This document shows positions 1 to 9,134 of a DNA stretch of 64,000 nt, piece by piece. Positions within the stretch are counted from its first letter, which is position 1. Each line of letters begins with the position of its first letter. Position numbers and translations under genes: made by a program. Origin of the DNA: Actinophytocola glycyrrhizae (GTDB lineage Bacteria > Actinomycetota > Actinomycetes > Mycobacteriales > Pseudonocardiaceae); assembly GCF_042653545.1 (NCBI RefSeq), contig NZ_JBHSIS010000010.1:372001-436000 (forward strand), read 5' to 3'. The notes beneath the pieces are model-generated. The model was not told the DNA's origin. It saw nothing but the letters and a program-made list of their open reading frames with translations, and did no database searches.

Positions 1-2921
1 AACTGCTCGCGATGCGTCATGAACTCCTTGGCCGGCGCCGGGAACAGCAGCCGGTTCAGCGTCGCGCGCCGGTCGGACACCAGCCCTGACCGGTCCTGTT
101 CGGACAGGCCGGGTGGCTCGGGCGCCGGTGCGCGCCCCTGCAACGCCTTGGTGCGGAACGGTTCCGGCCACCCACCGGCCGGGTCGCCGAGCTCGCCGCG
201 CAGGAAGCCGATCACCGAGCCGGGCACGTCGAACCGGCCGGGGTCGGCCTCGAACTCCTTCGGGTCCACCCCGGCGCCGACCAGGTGCAGCGCCAGGTCG
301 CCGACCACCTTGGACGACGGGGTCACCTTGATCAGGTGGCCCAGCATGCGGTCGGCCGCCGCGTAGGTCGACTCGATCTCCTCGAACCGGTCCGCGAGGC
401 CCAGCGCCGCCGCCTGCGTGCGCAGGTTCGACAACTGTCCACCCGGGATCTCGTGGGTGTACACGCGACCGGTCGGCCCCGGCAGCCCGGCCTCGAACGG
501 CGAGTAGATCTTCCGCACGATCTCCCAGTACGGTTCGAGGTCGCACACCTTCCGCAGGTCCAGCCCGGTCTCCCGCTCACCGTGGTCGGTGGCGGCGACG
601 ATCGCCGACAGCGACGGCTGCGACGTGGTGCCCGCCATCGACGCCGACGCGCCGTCCACCGCGTCCACCCCGGCCTGGATCGCGGCGAGGTAGGTCGCGA
701 GCTGGCCGCCCGCGGTGTCGTGCGTGTGCAGGTGGACCGGCAGGTCGAACTCCTTGCGCAGCGCGGTGACCAGCCGGTGCGCGGCGGGCGGGCGCAGCAG
801 GCCCGCCATGTCCTTGACGCACAGCACCTGCGCGCCCGCGCCGACGATCTGCTCGGCCAGCTTCAGGTAGTAGTCCAGTGTGTACAGCCGCTCGTTCGGG
901 TCGGACAGGTCGGCCGTGTAACACAGGGCCACCTCGGCGACGGCCTTCCCGTTCGACAGCACGGCCTCGATGGCCGGGCGCATCTGCTCGACGTCGTTGA
1001 GCGCGTCGAAGATGCGGAAGATGTCGATGCCGGTGGCCGCCGCCTCGTCCACGAACGCGGCCGTCACCTCGGTCGGGTACGGCGTGTACCCGACGGTGTT
1101 GCGGCCGCGCAGCAGCATCTGCAGGCACAGGTTGGGCATCGTCTCGCGGAGCTTGGCGAGCCGCTCCCACGGGTCCTCGGCGAGGAACCGCAGCGCCACG
1201 TCGTAGGTCGCGCCGCCCCAGCACTCGACGGACAACAGCTCCGGGGTCATCTGCGCGACGTACGGCGCGACCGTCACCAGGTCCTTCGTGCGCACGCGGG
1301 TCGCGAGCAGCGACTGGTGCGCGTCGCGGAACGTCGTGTCGGTGACCCCGACCGCCTTCGACTCCCGCAGCCAGCGCGCGAAGCCCTCCGGGCCGAGCTC
1401 GTCGAGCTTCTGCTTCGACCCGGCAGGCGGGTTGGCCAGCTCGATGTCCGGCAGCTTCTCGGCCGGGTCGATGATGTCCGGCCGCTCGCCGTGCGGCTTG
1501 TTGACGGTGACGTCCACCAGGTAGGACAGCAGCCGGGTGCCGCGGTCGGCGGAGCTGCGCGCGGTCAGCAGGTGCGGCCGCTCCTCGATGAACGACGTGG
1601 TGACGTTGCCCGCGATGAAGTCCGGGTCGTCCAGCACGGCCTGCAGGAACGGGATGTTCGTCGAGACACCGCGGATGCGGAACTCGGCGACCGCGCGGCG
1701 GGCGCGGGCCACGGCGGCCGGGAAGTCACGGCCCCGGCAGGACAGCTTCACCAGCATCGAGTCGAAGTGCGCGCTGATCTCGGTGCCCGGCGAGGTCGTG
1801 CCGCCGTCGAGCCGGATGCCCGCGCCGCCCGGCGAGCGGTAGGCGCTGATCTTCCCGGTGTCCGGCCGGAACCCGTTGGCGGGGTCCTCCGTGGTGATGC
1901 GGCACTGCAGCGCGGCGCCACGCAGCCGGACCGTGTCCTGCGACAGGCCGAGGTCGACGAGGGTCTCACCACTCGCGATCCGCAGCTGCGACTGCACGAG
2001 GTCGACGTCGGTGACCTCCTCGGTGACCGTGTGCTCGACCTGGATGCGCGGGTTCATCTCGATGAACACGTGCTGCCCGTCCCGGGACAGCAGGAACTCG
2101 ACGGTGCCCGCGTTGCGGTAGCCGATGTGCCGCGCGAACTTCACCGCGTCCTCGCAGATCCGCTCGCGCAGCGCGGGGTCGAGGTTCGGCGCAGGCGCGA
2201 TCTCGATGACCTTCTGGTGGCGGCGCTGCACCGAGCAGTCGCGCTCGAACAGGTGCATCACGTTGCCGTCGCCGTCGGCGAGGATCTGCACCTCGATGTG
2301 CCTCGGGTCGACCACGGCCTGTTCGAGGAACACCGTCGGGTCGCCGAACGCGGACTCGGCCTCGCGCATGGCCGCCTCGAGCGACTCACGCAGCACCCTG
2401 GCCTCCAGGACGCGCCGCATGCCGCGCCCGCCACCGCCCGCGACGGCCTTGACGAACAGCGGGTAGCCGAGCTCCTCACCCGCGGTGAGCAGCTCGTCCA
2501 GATCGGATGAGGGCGGCGACGACCGCAGCACCGGGATCCCCGCCTCGCGTGCCGCGGCGACCGCGCGGGCCTTGTTGCCGGTCAGCTCGAGGATCTCGGT
2601 GGACGGGCCGACGAACGTGATGCCCGCGGCCTCGCACGCCCGCGCCAGCTCCGGGTTCTCCGACAGAAAGCCGTAGCCGGGATACACCGCGTCGGCCTCG
2701 GCCTTCCGCGCCGCCTTGATGATCTCCTCCACGGAGAGGTAGGCGCGGACCGGATGGCCGGGTTCGCCGATCTCGTAGGCCTCGTCGGCCTTCATGCGGT
2801 GTGCTGAGTTGCGGTCCTCGTGCGGGAACACGGCGACCGTGCCGGCTCCCAGCTCGTATCCGGCGCGAAATGCCCGGACGGCGATCTCGCCACGGTTGGC
2901 GACGAGCACCTTGCGGAACAT
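1..2921 (-). CDS. pyc: Pyruvate carboxylase, 3' end outside window
   Basis: ATP- and biotin-dependent carboxylation of pyruvate to oxaloacetate, an anaplerotic cytosolic enzyme. The start ATG at 2919-2921 gives MFRKVLVANRGEIAVRAFRA, the usual biotin-carboxylase opening. Residues 1-450 are the biotin carboxylase/ATP-grasp domain (AVAGGGGRGMR glycine loop, FIEMNPRIQVEHTVTE). From about 530 the carboxyltransferase TIM barrel follows (TDTTFRDAHQSLLATRVRT, CVKDMAGLL, HLHTHDTAGG). About 973 codons are present. The family is about 1,125 residues, so the biotinyl C-terminus lies left of base 1. A run with no stop codon to the window edge supports an intact gene. In mycobacteria the orthologue (pca) sits in the same block as recG and ung. 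Confidence 0.97.
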   Translation of the reverse strand, partial: MFRKVLVANRGEIAVRAFRAGYELGAGTVAVFPHEDRNSAHRMKADEAYEIGEPGHPVRAYLSVEEIIKAARKAEADAVYPGYGFLSENPELARACEAAGITFVGPSTEILELTGNKARAVAAAREAGIPVLRSSPPSSDLDELLTAGEELGYPLFVKAVAGGGGRGMRRVLEARVLRESLEAAMREAESAFGDPTVFLEQAVVDPRHIEVQILADGDGNVMHLFERDCSVQRRHQKVIEIAPAPNLDPALRERICEDAVKFARHIGYRNAGTVEFLLSRDGQHVFIEMNPRIQVEHTVTEEVTDVDLVQSQLRIASGETLVDLGLSQDTVRLRGAALQCRITTEDPANGFRPDTGKISAYRSPGGAGIRLDGGTTSPGTEISAHFDSMLVKLSCRGRDFPAAVARARRAVAEFRIRGVSTNIPFLQAVLDDPDFIAGNVTTSFIEERPHLLTARSSADRGTRLLSYLVDVTVNKPHGERPDIIDPAEKLPDIELANPPAGSKQKLDELGPEGFARWLRESKAVGVTDTTFRDAHQSLLATRVRTKDLVTVAPYVAQMTPELLSVECWGGATYDVALRFLAEDPWERLAKLRETMPNLCLQMLLRGRNTVGYTPYPTEVTAAFVDEAAATGIDIFRIFDALNDVEQMRPAIEAVLSNGKAVAEVALCYTADLSDPNERLYTLDYYLKLAEQIVGAGAQVLCVKDMAGLLRPPAAHRLVTALRKEFDLPVHLHTHDTAGGQLATYLAAIQAGVDAVDGASASMAGTTSQPSLSAIVAATDHGERETGLDLRKVCDLEPYWEIVRKIYSPFEAGLPGPTGRVYTHEIPGGQLSNLRTQAAALGLADRFEEIESTYAAADRMLGHLIKVTPSSKVVGDLALHLVGAGVDPKEFEADPGRFDVPGSVIGFLRGELGDPAGGWPEPFRTKALQGRAPAPEPPGLSEQDRSGLVSDRRATLNRLLFPAPAKEFMTHREQ

Positions 2922-3042
2922 GCCGTACCTCCTGCCAGGGGGTCGGGAACTGCCGGGAACGTTACCGGTGGCTCCCGCCTGTCGGGAGAGATGTCCCACG
3001 TGACGGGCCTGACTGTTTGACGACCAATCATCCGGAAGGGTG

Positions 3043-3573
3043 ATGTCCACGATGGCCTCGCCGGCCGGGCGGCGCGGCCGCCGCACCTCTTCATACCCCG
3101 TCCGGCCCGGCGCCGAACCCGCCCGGCAGAAGCCCGGCCGACGACAGAAGCGCGCCCAACGGGCGAGTGCCGCCCCGCCGAAGAGACGCAGGCTTCGCCG
3201 CGCGGCCCTGCTCGTCGTCGCGCTCCTCCTGACGAGCACCCGCGGGGCAGCCCGGTGCCGTGAAAGGCGCGTTGACGGCACAACCACTGCCGTCAATGGG
3301 CCGTTCACGGCGCCCAACGCCCTGAACGCGCCTTTCACGGCACCACCCACGCCGTCAATGCGCCTTTCACAGCACCGAAGCCCCGGGCGCCACGCGCCCG
3401 ACCCACGCAGCGGCCCCCCTTGGCGCGGTGTGATAGCCCCTGGGAGGTCGACGGGGTGGCAGGCAGACCCGTCCAAACCGCAGCCGACCTGCCCCTCCGC
3501 CACCCCCGAGACCTGCCCGTCCGGCGAGGACAAACCCGCCGAACAGGAAGCCTTCACGGAAGAGACCGGCTAG
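3043..3573 (+). CDS. Doubtful hypothetical protein, basic N-terminus plus one hydrophobic stretch
   Basis: Not recognised. A GGAAGG-like site lies just before the ATG codons at 3043 and 3052. The ORF begins with about 55 residues rich in Arg/Lys/Pro, then a short hydrophobic segment (AALLVVALLLT), and ends in an acidic Pro/Cys/Glu tail (TCPSATPETCPSGEDKP). Third-codon positions at both ends are GC-rich as in real genes here. The middle (3255-3375) is three copies of an interspersed palindrome read in frame, so the ORF could be a small membrane protein with a repeat inserted, or a chance opening in a repeat-bearing intergenic stretch. No partner gene supports it. Confidence 0.25.
   Translation: MSTMASPAGRRGRRTSSYPVRPGAEPARQKPGRRQKRAQRASAAPPKRRRLRRAALLVVALLLTSTRGAARCRERRVDGTTTAVNGPFTAPNALNAPFTAPPTPSMRLSQHRSPGRHAPDPRSGPPWRGVIAPGRSTGWQADPSKPQPTCPSATPETCPSGEDKPAEQEAFTEETG
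3255..3375. repeat. Cluster of REP-like palindromes (locus 1)
   Basis: Three alternating half-elements of the type GTGCCGTGAAAGGCGCG...CGCGCCTTTCACGGCAC follow each other, so several alternative stem-loops are possible. The same palindrome recurs at 14263-14319 and 42911-42967, and a relative lies at 23152-23206. All lie next to gene ends. They can act as transcription terminators or as REP-like mobile repeats. Confidence 0.75.
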
Positions 3574-4691
3574 CCCACGTACAGCAACCGGTTCGCCGTC
3601 CCGGGTGGGACGTTGCACAGCCGGTTCTTCGTCGACGCCGCGACGAGCGCCGCGTGCACGTCCGCCGCCGTGGCGGCCGGGTTGGCCTGCAGGTGGATGC
3701 CGGCGGCGCCGGCCACGTGTGGTGCCGACATCGAGGAGCCGGACAGCGTCGCGGTGGCCGTGTCGTTGGTCGGCCACGGGCCCACGATGCTCACGCCCGG
3801 CGCGAACATGTCCACGACGGAGCCGCGGTTGGTGCTCGACGAGATGCAGTCGTTCGGGCCGCTCGCCCCGATCGTCAGCGCCTCGGTCACCCTGGCGGGC
3901 GAGGAGTTCCCCGCGTCCGTCGCCGACCCGCCCGCCGCGACCGCGTAGCTGATGCCGGACGCGATCGAGTTGCGCACCGCGGTGTCCAGCGCGACGTTCG
4001 CCGCGCCGCCGATGCTCATGTTCGCCACCGCGGGCTTCACGGCGTTGGCGGTCACCCAGTCGACGCCCGCGATCACGTCGGAGATCGAACCGGCACCCGA
4101 GTCGTTCAGCACCTTCACCGGCACGATCCTGATCTTCTTCGCGACCCCGTACTTCGTGCCGCCGATGATGCCCGCGACGAACGTCCCGTGCCCGTTGCCG
4201 TCGCTCGCGTCGGTGTCGTCGTCGGTGAAATCGTAGCCCGGCAGCACCCGGCCGCCGAAGTCCGTGTGCGTCGCCCGCACCCCGGTGTCGAGTACGTAGG
4301 CGTGCACGCCCTGCGCCTCGTTCGGGTAGCGGTACCGGCGGTCCAGTGGCAGGTCGCGCTGGTCGATCCGGTCGAGTCCCCAGGACGGCGGGTTGTACTG
4401 CACGCCCATGGCGCGCACCGGCGTGTCCGGCACCACGGCGTCCACACCGGACTCACGCGCGAGTGCCGCCGCCTGCTTCTCGCTCAGCCGGGCCGAGAAC
4501 CCGGACAGCGCGGAGGAGTAGACGTGTTCGACCGACGCGAACCGGTGGGTGAAGGCACCGACTCCCGCGTCCTGGTCCAGCACCACGATGTAGTCGCCGT
4601 ACCGTTCGGGCTCCGCGTTCGCCGGGGCCGCCCACAACGTCCCGAGCAGGCACGCGACCCCGACTTCCGCCATCAGCTTGCGCAGGTTCAT
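3570..4691 (-). CDS. Secreted S8 family (proteinase K-like) serine peptidase
   Basis: Extracellular subtilase of 373 residues. I chose the ATG at 4691 because a signal peptide (hydrophobic 9-24, ANA|EPER cut) follows it directly; an upstream ATG at 4727 is possible. An inhibitor-I9 propeptide spans about 34-90. The peptidase domain carries Asp135 (YVLDTGVRATHTDF), His168 (DGNGHGTFVAG) and Ser320 (LSGSSMSAPHVAG). The oxyanion-hole Asn of the AAGN motif is Gly here (VAAGGSATDAGNSSPARV, residue 255). Divergent from the MMPL gene across 162 bases. It may be a slow or altered enzyme; family assignment is sure, activity is not. Confidence 0.92.
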   Translation of the reverse strand: MNLRKLMAEVGVACLLGTLWAAPANAEPERYGDYIVVLDQDAGVGAFTHRFASVEHVYSSALSGFSARLSEKQAAALARESGVDAVVPDTPVRAMGVQYNPPSWGLDRIDQRDLPLDRRYRYPNEAQGVHAYVLDTGVRATHTDFGGRVLPGYDFTDDDTDASDGNGHGTFVAGIIGGTKYGVAKKIRIVPVKVLNDSGAGSISDVIAGVDWVTANAVKPAVANMSIGGAANVALDTAVRNSIASGISYAVAAGGSATDAGNSSPARVTEALTIGASGPNDCISSSTNRGSVVDMFAPGVSIVGPWPTNDTATATLSGSSMSAPHVAGAAGIHLQANPAATAADVHAALVAASTKNRLCNVPPGTANRLLYVG

Positions 4692-4853
4692 ACCTCTGTC
4701 GGTACGCGACGCGACATATGTGAGCAAGCTTCACCATTTGCCATGCGGGGGGTAGGGCTGCCCCCACCCCCGGTCCGGGGGCGCACCCCCGTGTGCGGCA
4801 CCACCGGTTCCGAAACGATCGGACCTGTTGGGACACAGGGGAAAGGACATCGC

Positions 4854-7058
4854 ATGCGCAGGCAGCCGGCAACGGTTCGGGTGGCCAGGTGGAGCGCGAC
4901 CCATCCGTGGCGCGCGATCGGGATGTGGGTCGTGTTCGTGGCCGTGTGCTTCGCGGCGGGCGGGTGGGCCGGCACGAACGAGGCGACCGGCGCGGACATG
5001 GCCATCGGGGAGTCCGGCCGCGCCGCCACCATCGTCGCCGAGGGGGACTTCGCGGAACACGCGAAGGAGAACGTGCTCATCACGGCCCGCTCCGGGTCGC
5101 TCGACCAGGCCGCGGCGCGGGCGGCCGCGGACGAGGCCGCCCGCAGGCTGTCCGGCCTGGCCGAGGTCGAGGCGGTCGGCGACCCGGTGCCGTCGCGGGA
5201 CGGCTCCGCCCTGCTCGTGCCGGTCACCATGGCCGGCGAGCCGGACGCCGCGAGCGATCACGTCGGCACGCTCGTCGACGAGACCGCGGCCGTGCAGCGC
5301 GACCACCCGGACGTCCGTGTCGAGCAGGTCGGCGGCGCGTCGATCGACAAGGGGATCAACGACCAGGTCGCGGACGACCTGTTGAAGGCAGAGCTGATCA
5401 GCGTGCCGGTCACGCTCCTGATCATGCTGATCGCGTTCGGCGCGATCATCGCGGCGGGCGTGCCGGTGCTGCTCGCGATGTCCGCGGTCGGCGCCGCGTT
5501 CGGGCTCGCCGGGCTGGTGTCGCACTTCGTGCCCGCCGTCGAGTCGGCGAGCAGCATGATCGTCCTGATGGGCATGGCGGTCGGCGTCGACTACTCGCTC
5601 TTCTACCTCAAGCGGGAGCGGGAGGAACGGCAGAAGGGCGCGTCGCACACCCGTGCCGTGGAGATCGCGGCGGCCACGTCCGGCCACTCGGTCGTGGTGT
5701 CCGGGGTCGCGGTGATCGTCTCGATGGCCGGGCTGTACCTGACGAACGACGCCGTGTTCGCCTCGCTCGCGACCGGCTCGGTGATCGTGGTCGCGGTTGC
5801 GGTGCTCGGGTCGCTGACCGTGCTGCCCGCACTGCTCGCGAAGCTCGGCAGGCGGGTCGACCGGCCGCGCGTGCCGCTGCTGTGGCGGCTCACCAACCGC
5901 ACCGGCCCGCCCCGCGTGTGGCCGAAGCTGCTGCGGCCCGCGCTGCGGTTCCCGCTGGTCACGCTGCTGCTGTCGGTCGCGGCGCTCGGCGCGCTCGCGC
6001 TGCCCGCGCTGGACATGAAGCTGAAGTCGACCAGCGAGTCCGACCTGCCGCGCGGCATGCCGGTCATGCAGACCTACGACCGGCTGACCACTGCGTTCCC
6101 GAGCGAGGGCACGAACCACGTGATCGCGGTGAAGGCGGCTCCCGCGCAGGCCGACGAGGTGCGGGCGGCGCTGACCGCCCTGTCCGGCCGCACCCAGGAC
6201 GACCCGTTGTTCACGAGGGTCGACGCGCCGGCGATCACGGTGTCGGCCGACGGGCGGGTCACCACGCTCGACCTTCCGACCACGGCCGAGGTCGGCACCG
6301 ACGATGGCGCGCGGTCGCTCGACGCGCTGCGCACGACCCTGGTGCCCGCGACGATCGGAGCCGTCGGCGGCGCCGAGTACGCGGTCGGCGGGGGCATCGC
6401 GGAGAACGAGGACTACACCGGCAACCTCGCCGACCGGATGCCGGTCGTGATCGGTTTCGTCCTGCTGCTGACGTTCCTGGTCATGGCGGTCACGTTCCGC
6501 TCGCTGGTGGTGGCGCTCACCGCGCTGCTGCTGAACTCGCTGTCGGCGGCGGCCGCGTTCGGCACGCTCACGCTCGTGTTCCAGCACACCTGGGCGGAGG
6601 GCGTCCTGGACTTCCGGTCCAACGGCGCGCTCGTCGCGTGGATCCCGCTGTTCCTGTTCGCGGTCCTGTTCGGACTGTCCATGGACTACCACGTGTTCGT
6701 GGTGAGCCGGATCCGGGAGGCGGCGCGGGCCGGGATGTCCACCAGGGACGCGGTGGCGCACGGCATCAGCCGGTCGGCCGGGGTGGTGACGTCCGCGGCG
6801 GTCCTCATGGTGTCGGTGTTCGCGATCTTCGCGACGCTGTCGTTGAACGAGATGAAGCAGATGGGTGTCGGGCTCGCGGTCGCCGTGTTCGTCGACGCCA
6901 TGATCATCCGGGTGCTGGTGCTCCCGTCGATCATGACGCTGCTCGGCAGGGCGAACTGGTGGCCGGGCCGAATCCAGCGTGACACCGGGTCACCGATATC
7001 CCCAATTGATGATCACTCGACCGGGCAGCAGCCCACGGTGGTAATGCAGCGCGGCTGA
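4854..7058 (+). CDS. MMPL/RND family membrane transporter
   Basis: 734-residue inner-membrane protein of the MMPL branch of the RND superfamily, a proton-driven exporter of lipids or hydrophobic drugs. ATG 4854 follows a GGGGAAAGGA ribosome site and starts MRRQPATVRVARWSATHPWR, the short cytoplasmic arm before the first membrane helix. Two repeats of one helix, a large periplasmic loop (about 35-180 and 375-520) and a five-helix bundle are seen; the SMIVLMGMAVGVDYSLF and FGLSMDYHVFVVSRI stretches carry the Asp-Tyr pairs of the proton path. It stands alone, so the cargo cannot be told. A perfect 18-bp hairpin follows the gene. Confidence 0.93.
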   Translation: MRRQPATVRVARWSATHPWRAIGMWVVFVAVCFAAGGWAGTNEATGADMAIGESGRAATIVAEGDFAEHAKENVLITARSGSLDQAAARAAADEAARRLSGLAEVEAVGDPVPSRDGSALLVPVTMAGEPDAASDHVGTLVDETAAVQRDHPDVRVEQVGGASIDKGINDQVADDLLKAELISVPVTLLIMLIAFGAIIAAGVPVLLAMSAVGAAFGLAGLVSHFVPAVESASSMIVLMGMAVGVDYSLFYLKREREERQKGASHTRAVEIAAATSGHSVVVSGVAVIVSMAGLYLTNDAVFASLATGSVIVVAVAVLGSLTVLPALLAKLGRRVDRPRVPLLWRLTNRTGPPRVWPKLLRPALRFPLVTLLLSVAALGALALPALDMKLKSTSESDLPRGMPVMQTYDRLTTAFPSEGTNHVIAVKAAPAQADEVRAALTALSGRTQDDPLFTRVDAPAITVSADGRVTTLDLPTTAEVGTDDGARSLDALRTTLVPATIGAVGGAEYAVGGGIAENEDYTGNLADRMPVVIGFVLLLTFLVMAVTFRSLVVALTALLLNSLSAAAAFGTLTLVFQHTWAEGVLDFRSNGALVAWIPLFLFAVLFGLSMDYHVFVVSRIREAARAGMSTRDAVAHGISRSAGVVTSAAVLMVSVFAIFATLSLNEMKQMGVGLAVAVFVDAMIIRVLVLPSIMTLLGRANWWPGRIQRDTGSPISPIDDHSTGQQPTVVMQRG

Positions 7059-7064
7059 TTAGTC

Positions 7065-7113
7065 CCGCCGAAGACCATCCCGCCGCTCGACGAGACGGGA
7101 TGGTCTTCGGCGG
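7065..7113 (+). terminator. Strong hairpin after MMPL gene
   Basis: Perfect 18-bp inverted repeat (CCGCCGAAGACCATCCCG at 7065-7082 and its complement at 7096-7113) with a 13-base loop, 6 bases after the MMPL stop. There is no long T tract, as usual in high-GC actinobacteria. Confidence 0.85.
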
Positions 7114-7169
7114 CTTATCACCCGCCTGCCGGAGTGACCCGGCGGAGGGACCATCTAAAGTGTGGCAAC

Positions 7170-8852
7170 ATGCCCGATGGCGAGTCCGACGCGAATCTCC
7201 GCGTTCCACGTTTTGACACTGTCCTCCGCGGCTACAACCCGCGACAGGTCAACGAGCGGGTCACGCGCCTCTCGTTCGACCTGAGCCACGTGACGAAGAG
7301 CCGCGACGAAGCGGTGGCCAAGGTCGCCGAGCTGACCAAGGCTCTCGGCAGCGCCCAGCAGCAGCTGCTGGACGCCAAGGAGCAGCTGCACCGCATCACC
7401 GTGAACCCGACGTCCACCGAGGCGATGTCGGAGCGGCAGCGGCTGATGTGGCAGCTCGCCGAGGAGGAGATCGCCGAGTTCAAGCGCGACGCCGACAACT
7501 ACGACCGGTCGACGAGAGCCGACGCGGACGAGTACTCGCACTCCACGCGCGCCAAGGCGGACGCCCACGCCTCGACGACGCGGGAGGAGGCGGACGCCTA
7601 CTCGGCGAAGACCAGGCACGATGCCGACGAGCACGCGGCGGCGACCCGCCAGAACGCGGACACCTACGTCGCGCAGACGAAGACGGCGGCGGACGAGTAC
7701 GCGGCGAGTGTCAAGGCCGACGTGCAGAAGTACGCAGGCGAGCAGAAGGTCAAGCAGGACGGCATCACCGCGGAGCTGGCGGAGCGGCGCAAGACGCTCG
7801 AGGCCGAGTACGCGAAGAACCACGCGACGCTCGAGAACGAGTACGAGCAGCTCAGGGCCCGCAACGCCACCGAGCACGAGCAGTTGATGGCCGAGGCGCG
7901 CGGCGAGATCGAGCGGGCGACGAAGGCCAACGAGACCCGGATCGCGCAGCTGGACGCGGAGGCGAAGCAGCGTCGCGACCAGCGCGACGCGGACGCCCTC
8001 AAACAGCGTGAGCTGCTCGACCAGAAGGCCGCCGAGAAGCGGGCCTCGCTGGAGCAGGAGACGGAGGCGGCCCTCAACCAGCGCCGGGCGGAGCTGGAGC
8101 GGGAGCTGTCCGAGCGCGCCGCGGTCGCGAAGGACCGTGCGGCGAAGATCATCGGCGACGCGGAGCGCGAGGCCGTGAAGCTCCGCGAGACGATCGCCGC
8201 CGAGCGCGCCGAGGCCGACCAGCAGATCGCCCAGCGCGAGTCCGCGGCGAAGGCCAGGGCGGCCAAGATCGTCGGCGACGCGGAGGTCGAGGCAGGCAAG
8301 ATCCGCGAGACGGTCGCGAGCGAGCAGGCGGAGGCGGAGAAGCAGATCGCCGCACGTCAGCAGGCCGCGCAGCAGCAGGCCGCCAAGATCATCGAGGAGG
8401 CGAAGCGCCGCACCGACGAGCAGGAGCGCACGCTGGCCGAGAAGAAGGCCTCGGTGGAGAAGAACCTGGCCGAACTCGAGTCGATGGCACAGCAGCAGGC
8501 GGACAAGACCGTCGCCGACGCGGAGGCCCGCGCCAAGGCGTCGGACAAGGCGCTGACCGCCAAGCGCACCGAGGTCGAGAAGGAGCTCAACGAACAGCAG
8601 GCGAACGCGAAGATCCGCGCGGCCAAGATCGTCGAGGACGCGGAACAGCGCCTCGCCGAGGCCGCGGACCGCATCCGCCAGGCCGACGAGTTCGAGCGCC
8701 GGGTGTCCGACCACGTCAACACGACGTTCTCGATCCTGGAGGACGCGAAACGGCACTTCGCGGCCGCCCAGAAGGCAACGGCCCGCCAGGCGCCCACCCC
8801 GCAACCGCAGCCGCAGCCCAAGGCGGCTCAGGTGAACGGCAACAGCAAGTAG
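7170..8852 (+). CDS. DivIVA-domain coiled-coil cytoskeletal protein
   Basis: 560 residues, starting at the ATG at 7170 (MPDGESDANLRVPRFDTVLR). Residues 9-35 (FDTVLRGYNPRQVNERV) match the DivIVA/Wag31 membrane-targeting start. The rest is one long, charged, Ala/Glu-rich coiled coil. Two internal repeats are visible: seven 11-residue units at 114-190 (pattern TRxxADxYxAx) and four-and-a-half 40-residue units from 324 (each opening AAKI[IV]xDAE). The family (Scy, FilP, DivIVA paralogues) builds polar or filamentous scaffolds in actinomycetes. The tail is Pro/Gln-rich. Monocistronic, flanked by hairpins on both sides. Confidence 0.85.
   Translation: MPDGESDANLRVPRFDTVLRGYNPRQVNERVTRLSFDLSHVTKSRDEAVAKVAELTKALGSAQQQLLDAKEQLHRITVNPTSTEAMSERQRLMWQLAEEEIAEFKRDADNYDRSTRADADEYSHSTRAKADAHASTTREEADAYSAKTRHDADEHAAATRQNADTYVAQTKTAADEYAASVKADVQKYAGEQKVKQDGITAELAERRKTLEAEYAKNHATLENEYEQLRARNATEHEQLMAEARGEIERATKANETRIAQLDAEAKQRRDQRDADALKQRELLDQKAAEKRASLEQETEAALNQRRAELERELSERAAVAKDRAAKIIGDAEREAVKLRETIAAERAEADQQIAQRESAAKARAAKIVGDAEVEAGKIRETVASEQAEAEKQIAARQQAAQQQAAKIIEEAKRRTDEQERTLAEKKASVEKNLAELESMAQQQADKTVADAEARAKASDKALTAKRTEVEKELNEQQANAKIRAAKIVEDAEQRLAEAADRIRQADEFERRVSDHVNTTFSILEDAKRHFAAAQKATARQAPTPQPQPQPKAAQVNGNSK
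7509..7739 (+). repeat. Seven 33-base (11-residue) coding repeats
   Basis: Within the DivIVA-like gene, residues 114-190 fall into hendecads such as STRAKADAHAS, TTREEADAYSA, KTRHDADEHAA and ATRQNADTYVA. An 11-residue period predicts a nearly straight coiled coil rather than a left-handed heptad coil. Confidence 0.75.
8139..8618 (+). repeat. Four 120-base (40-residue) coding repeats
   Basis: Residues 324-483 of the DivIVA-like protein divide into four units of exactly 40 residues starting AAKIIGDAER, AAKIVGDAEV, AAKIIEEAKR and ADKTVADAEA; a partial fifth starts AAKIVEDAEQ. This recalls the long-period repeat of FilP/Scy proteins, but with a different length. Confidence 0.75.
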
Positions 8853-8859
8853 GACAGCG

Positions 8860-8897
8860 GAAAGCCCCCGTCAGACGCGAGTCTGACGGGGGCTTTC
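8860..8897 (+). terminator. Intrinsic terminator after the DivIVA-like gene
   Basis: Perfect 17-bp stem (GAAAGCCCCCGTCAGAC and its complement) with a 4-base loop, 7 bases after the stop codon. Confidence 0.9.
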
Positions 8898-9134
8898 GGC
8901 TATTCGGGAACCCTCGAATCCCCGCTCGGGCAACGCGGTCACGCACGTCGACGAACAGAAGGTCGCGCCGACAAGGGCCCAAACCAGCCCCAGAAGACAC
9001 CCCCGGGTCCGTCGGCGAATCAACTCCGGCAACCACCGGCCAACTTGCGCAAAAGGGGGGAAACAAACCGGCTTGAATCAAGCCTGCCGTGAATCCATCC
9101 CCGCGCACCTGACCCGAAACCCGGCGAAAAAGAA

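Noticed and set aside
285..2510. Long plus-strand ORF of 741 codons opposite pyruvate carboxylase
   Set aside because: Arg/Val/Leu-rich antisense shadow of a clearly recognised gene; no family pattern and no ribosome site. Similar long shadows opposite MMPL, recG, ppk1, gltX and the hydrolase fusion were dropped for the same reason.
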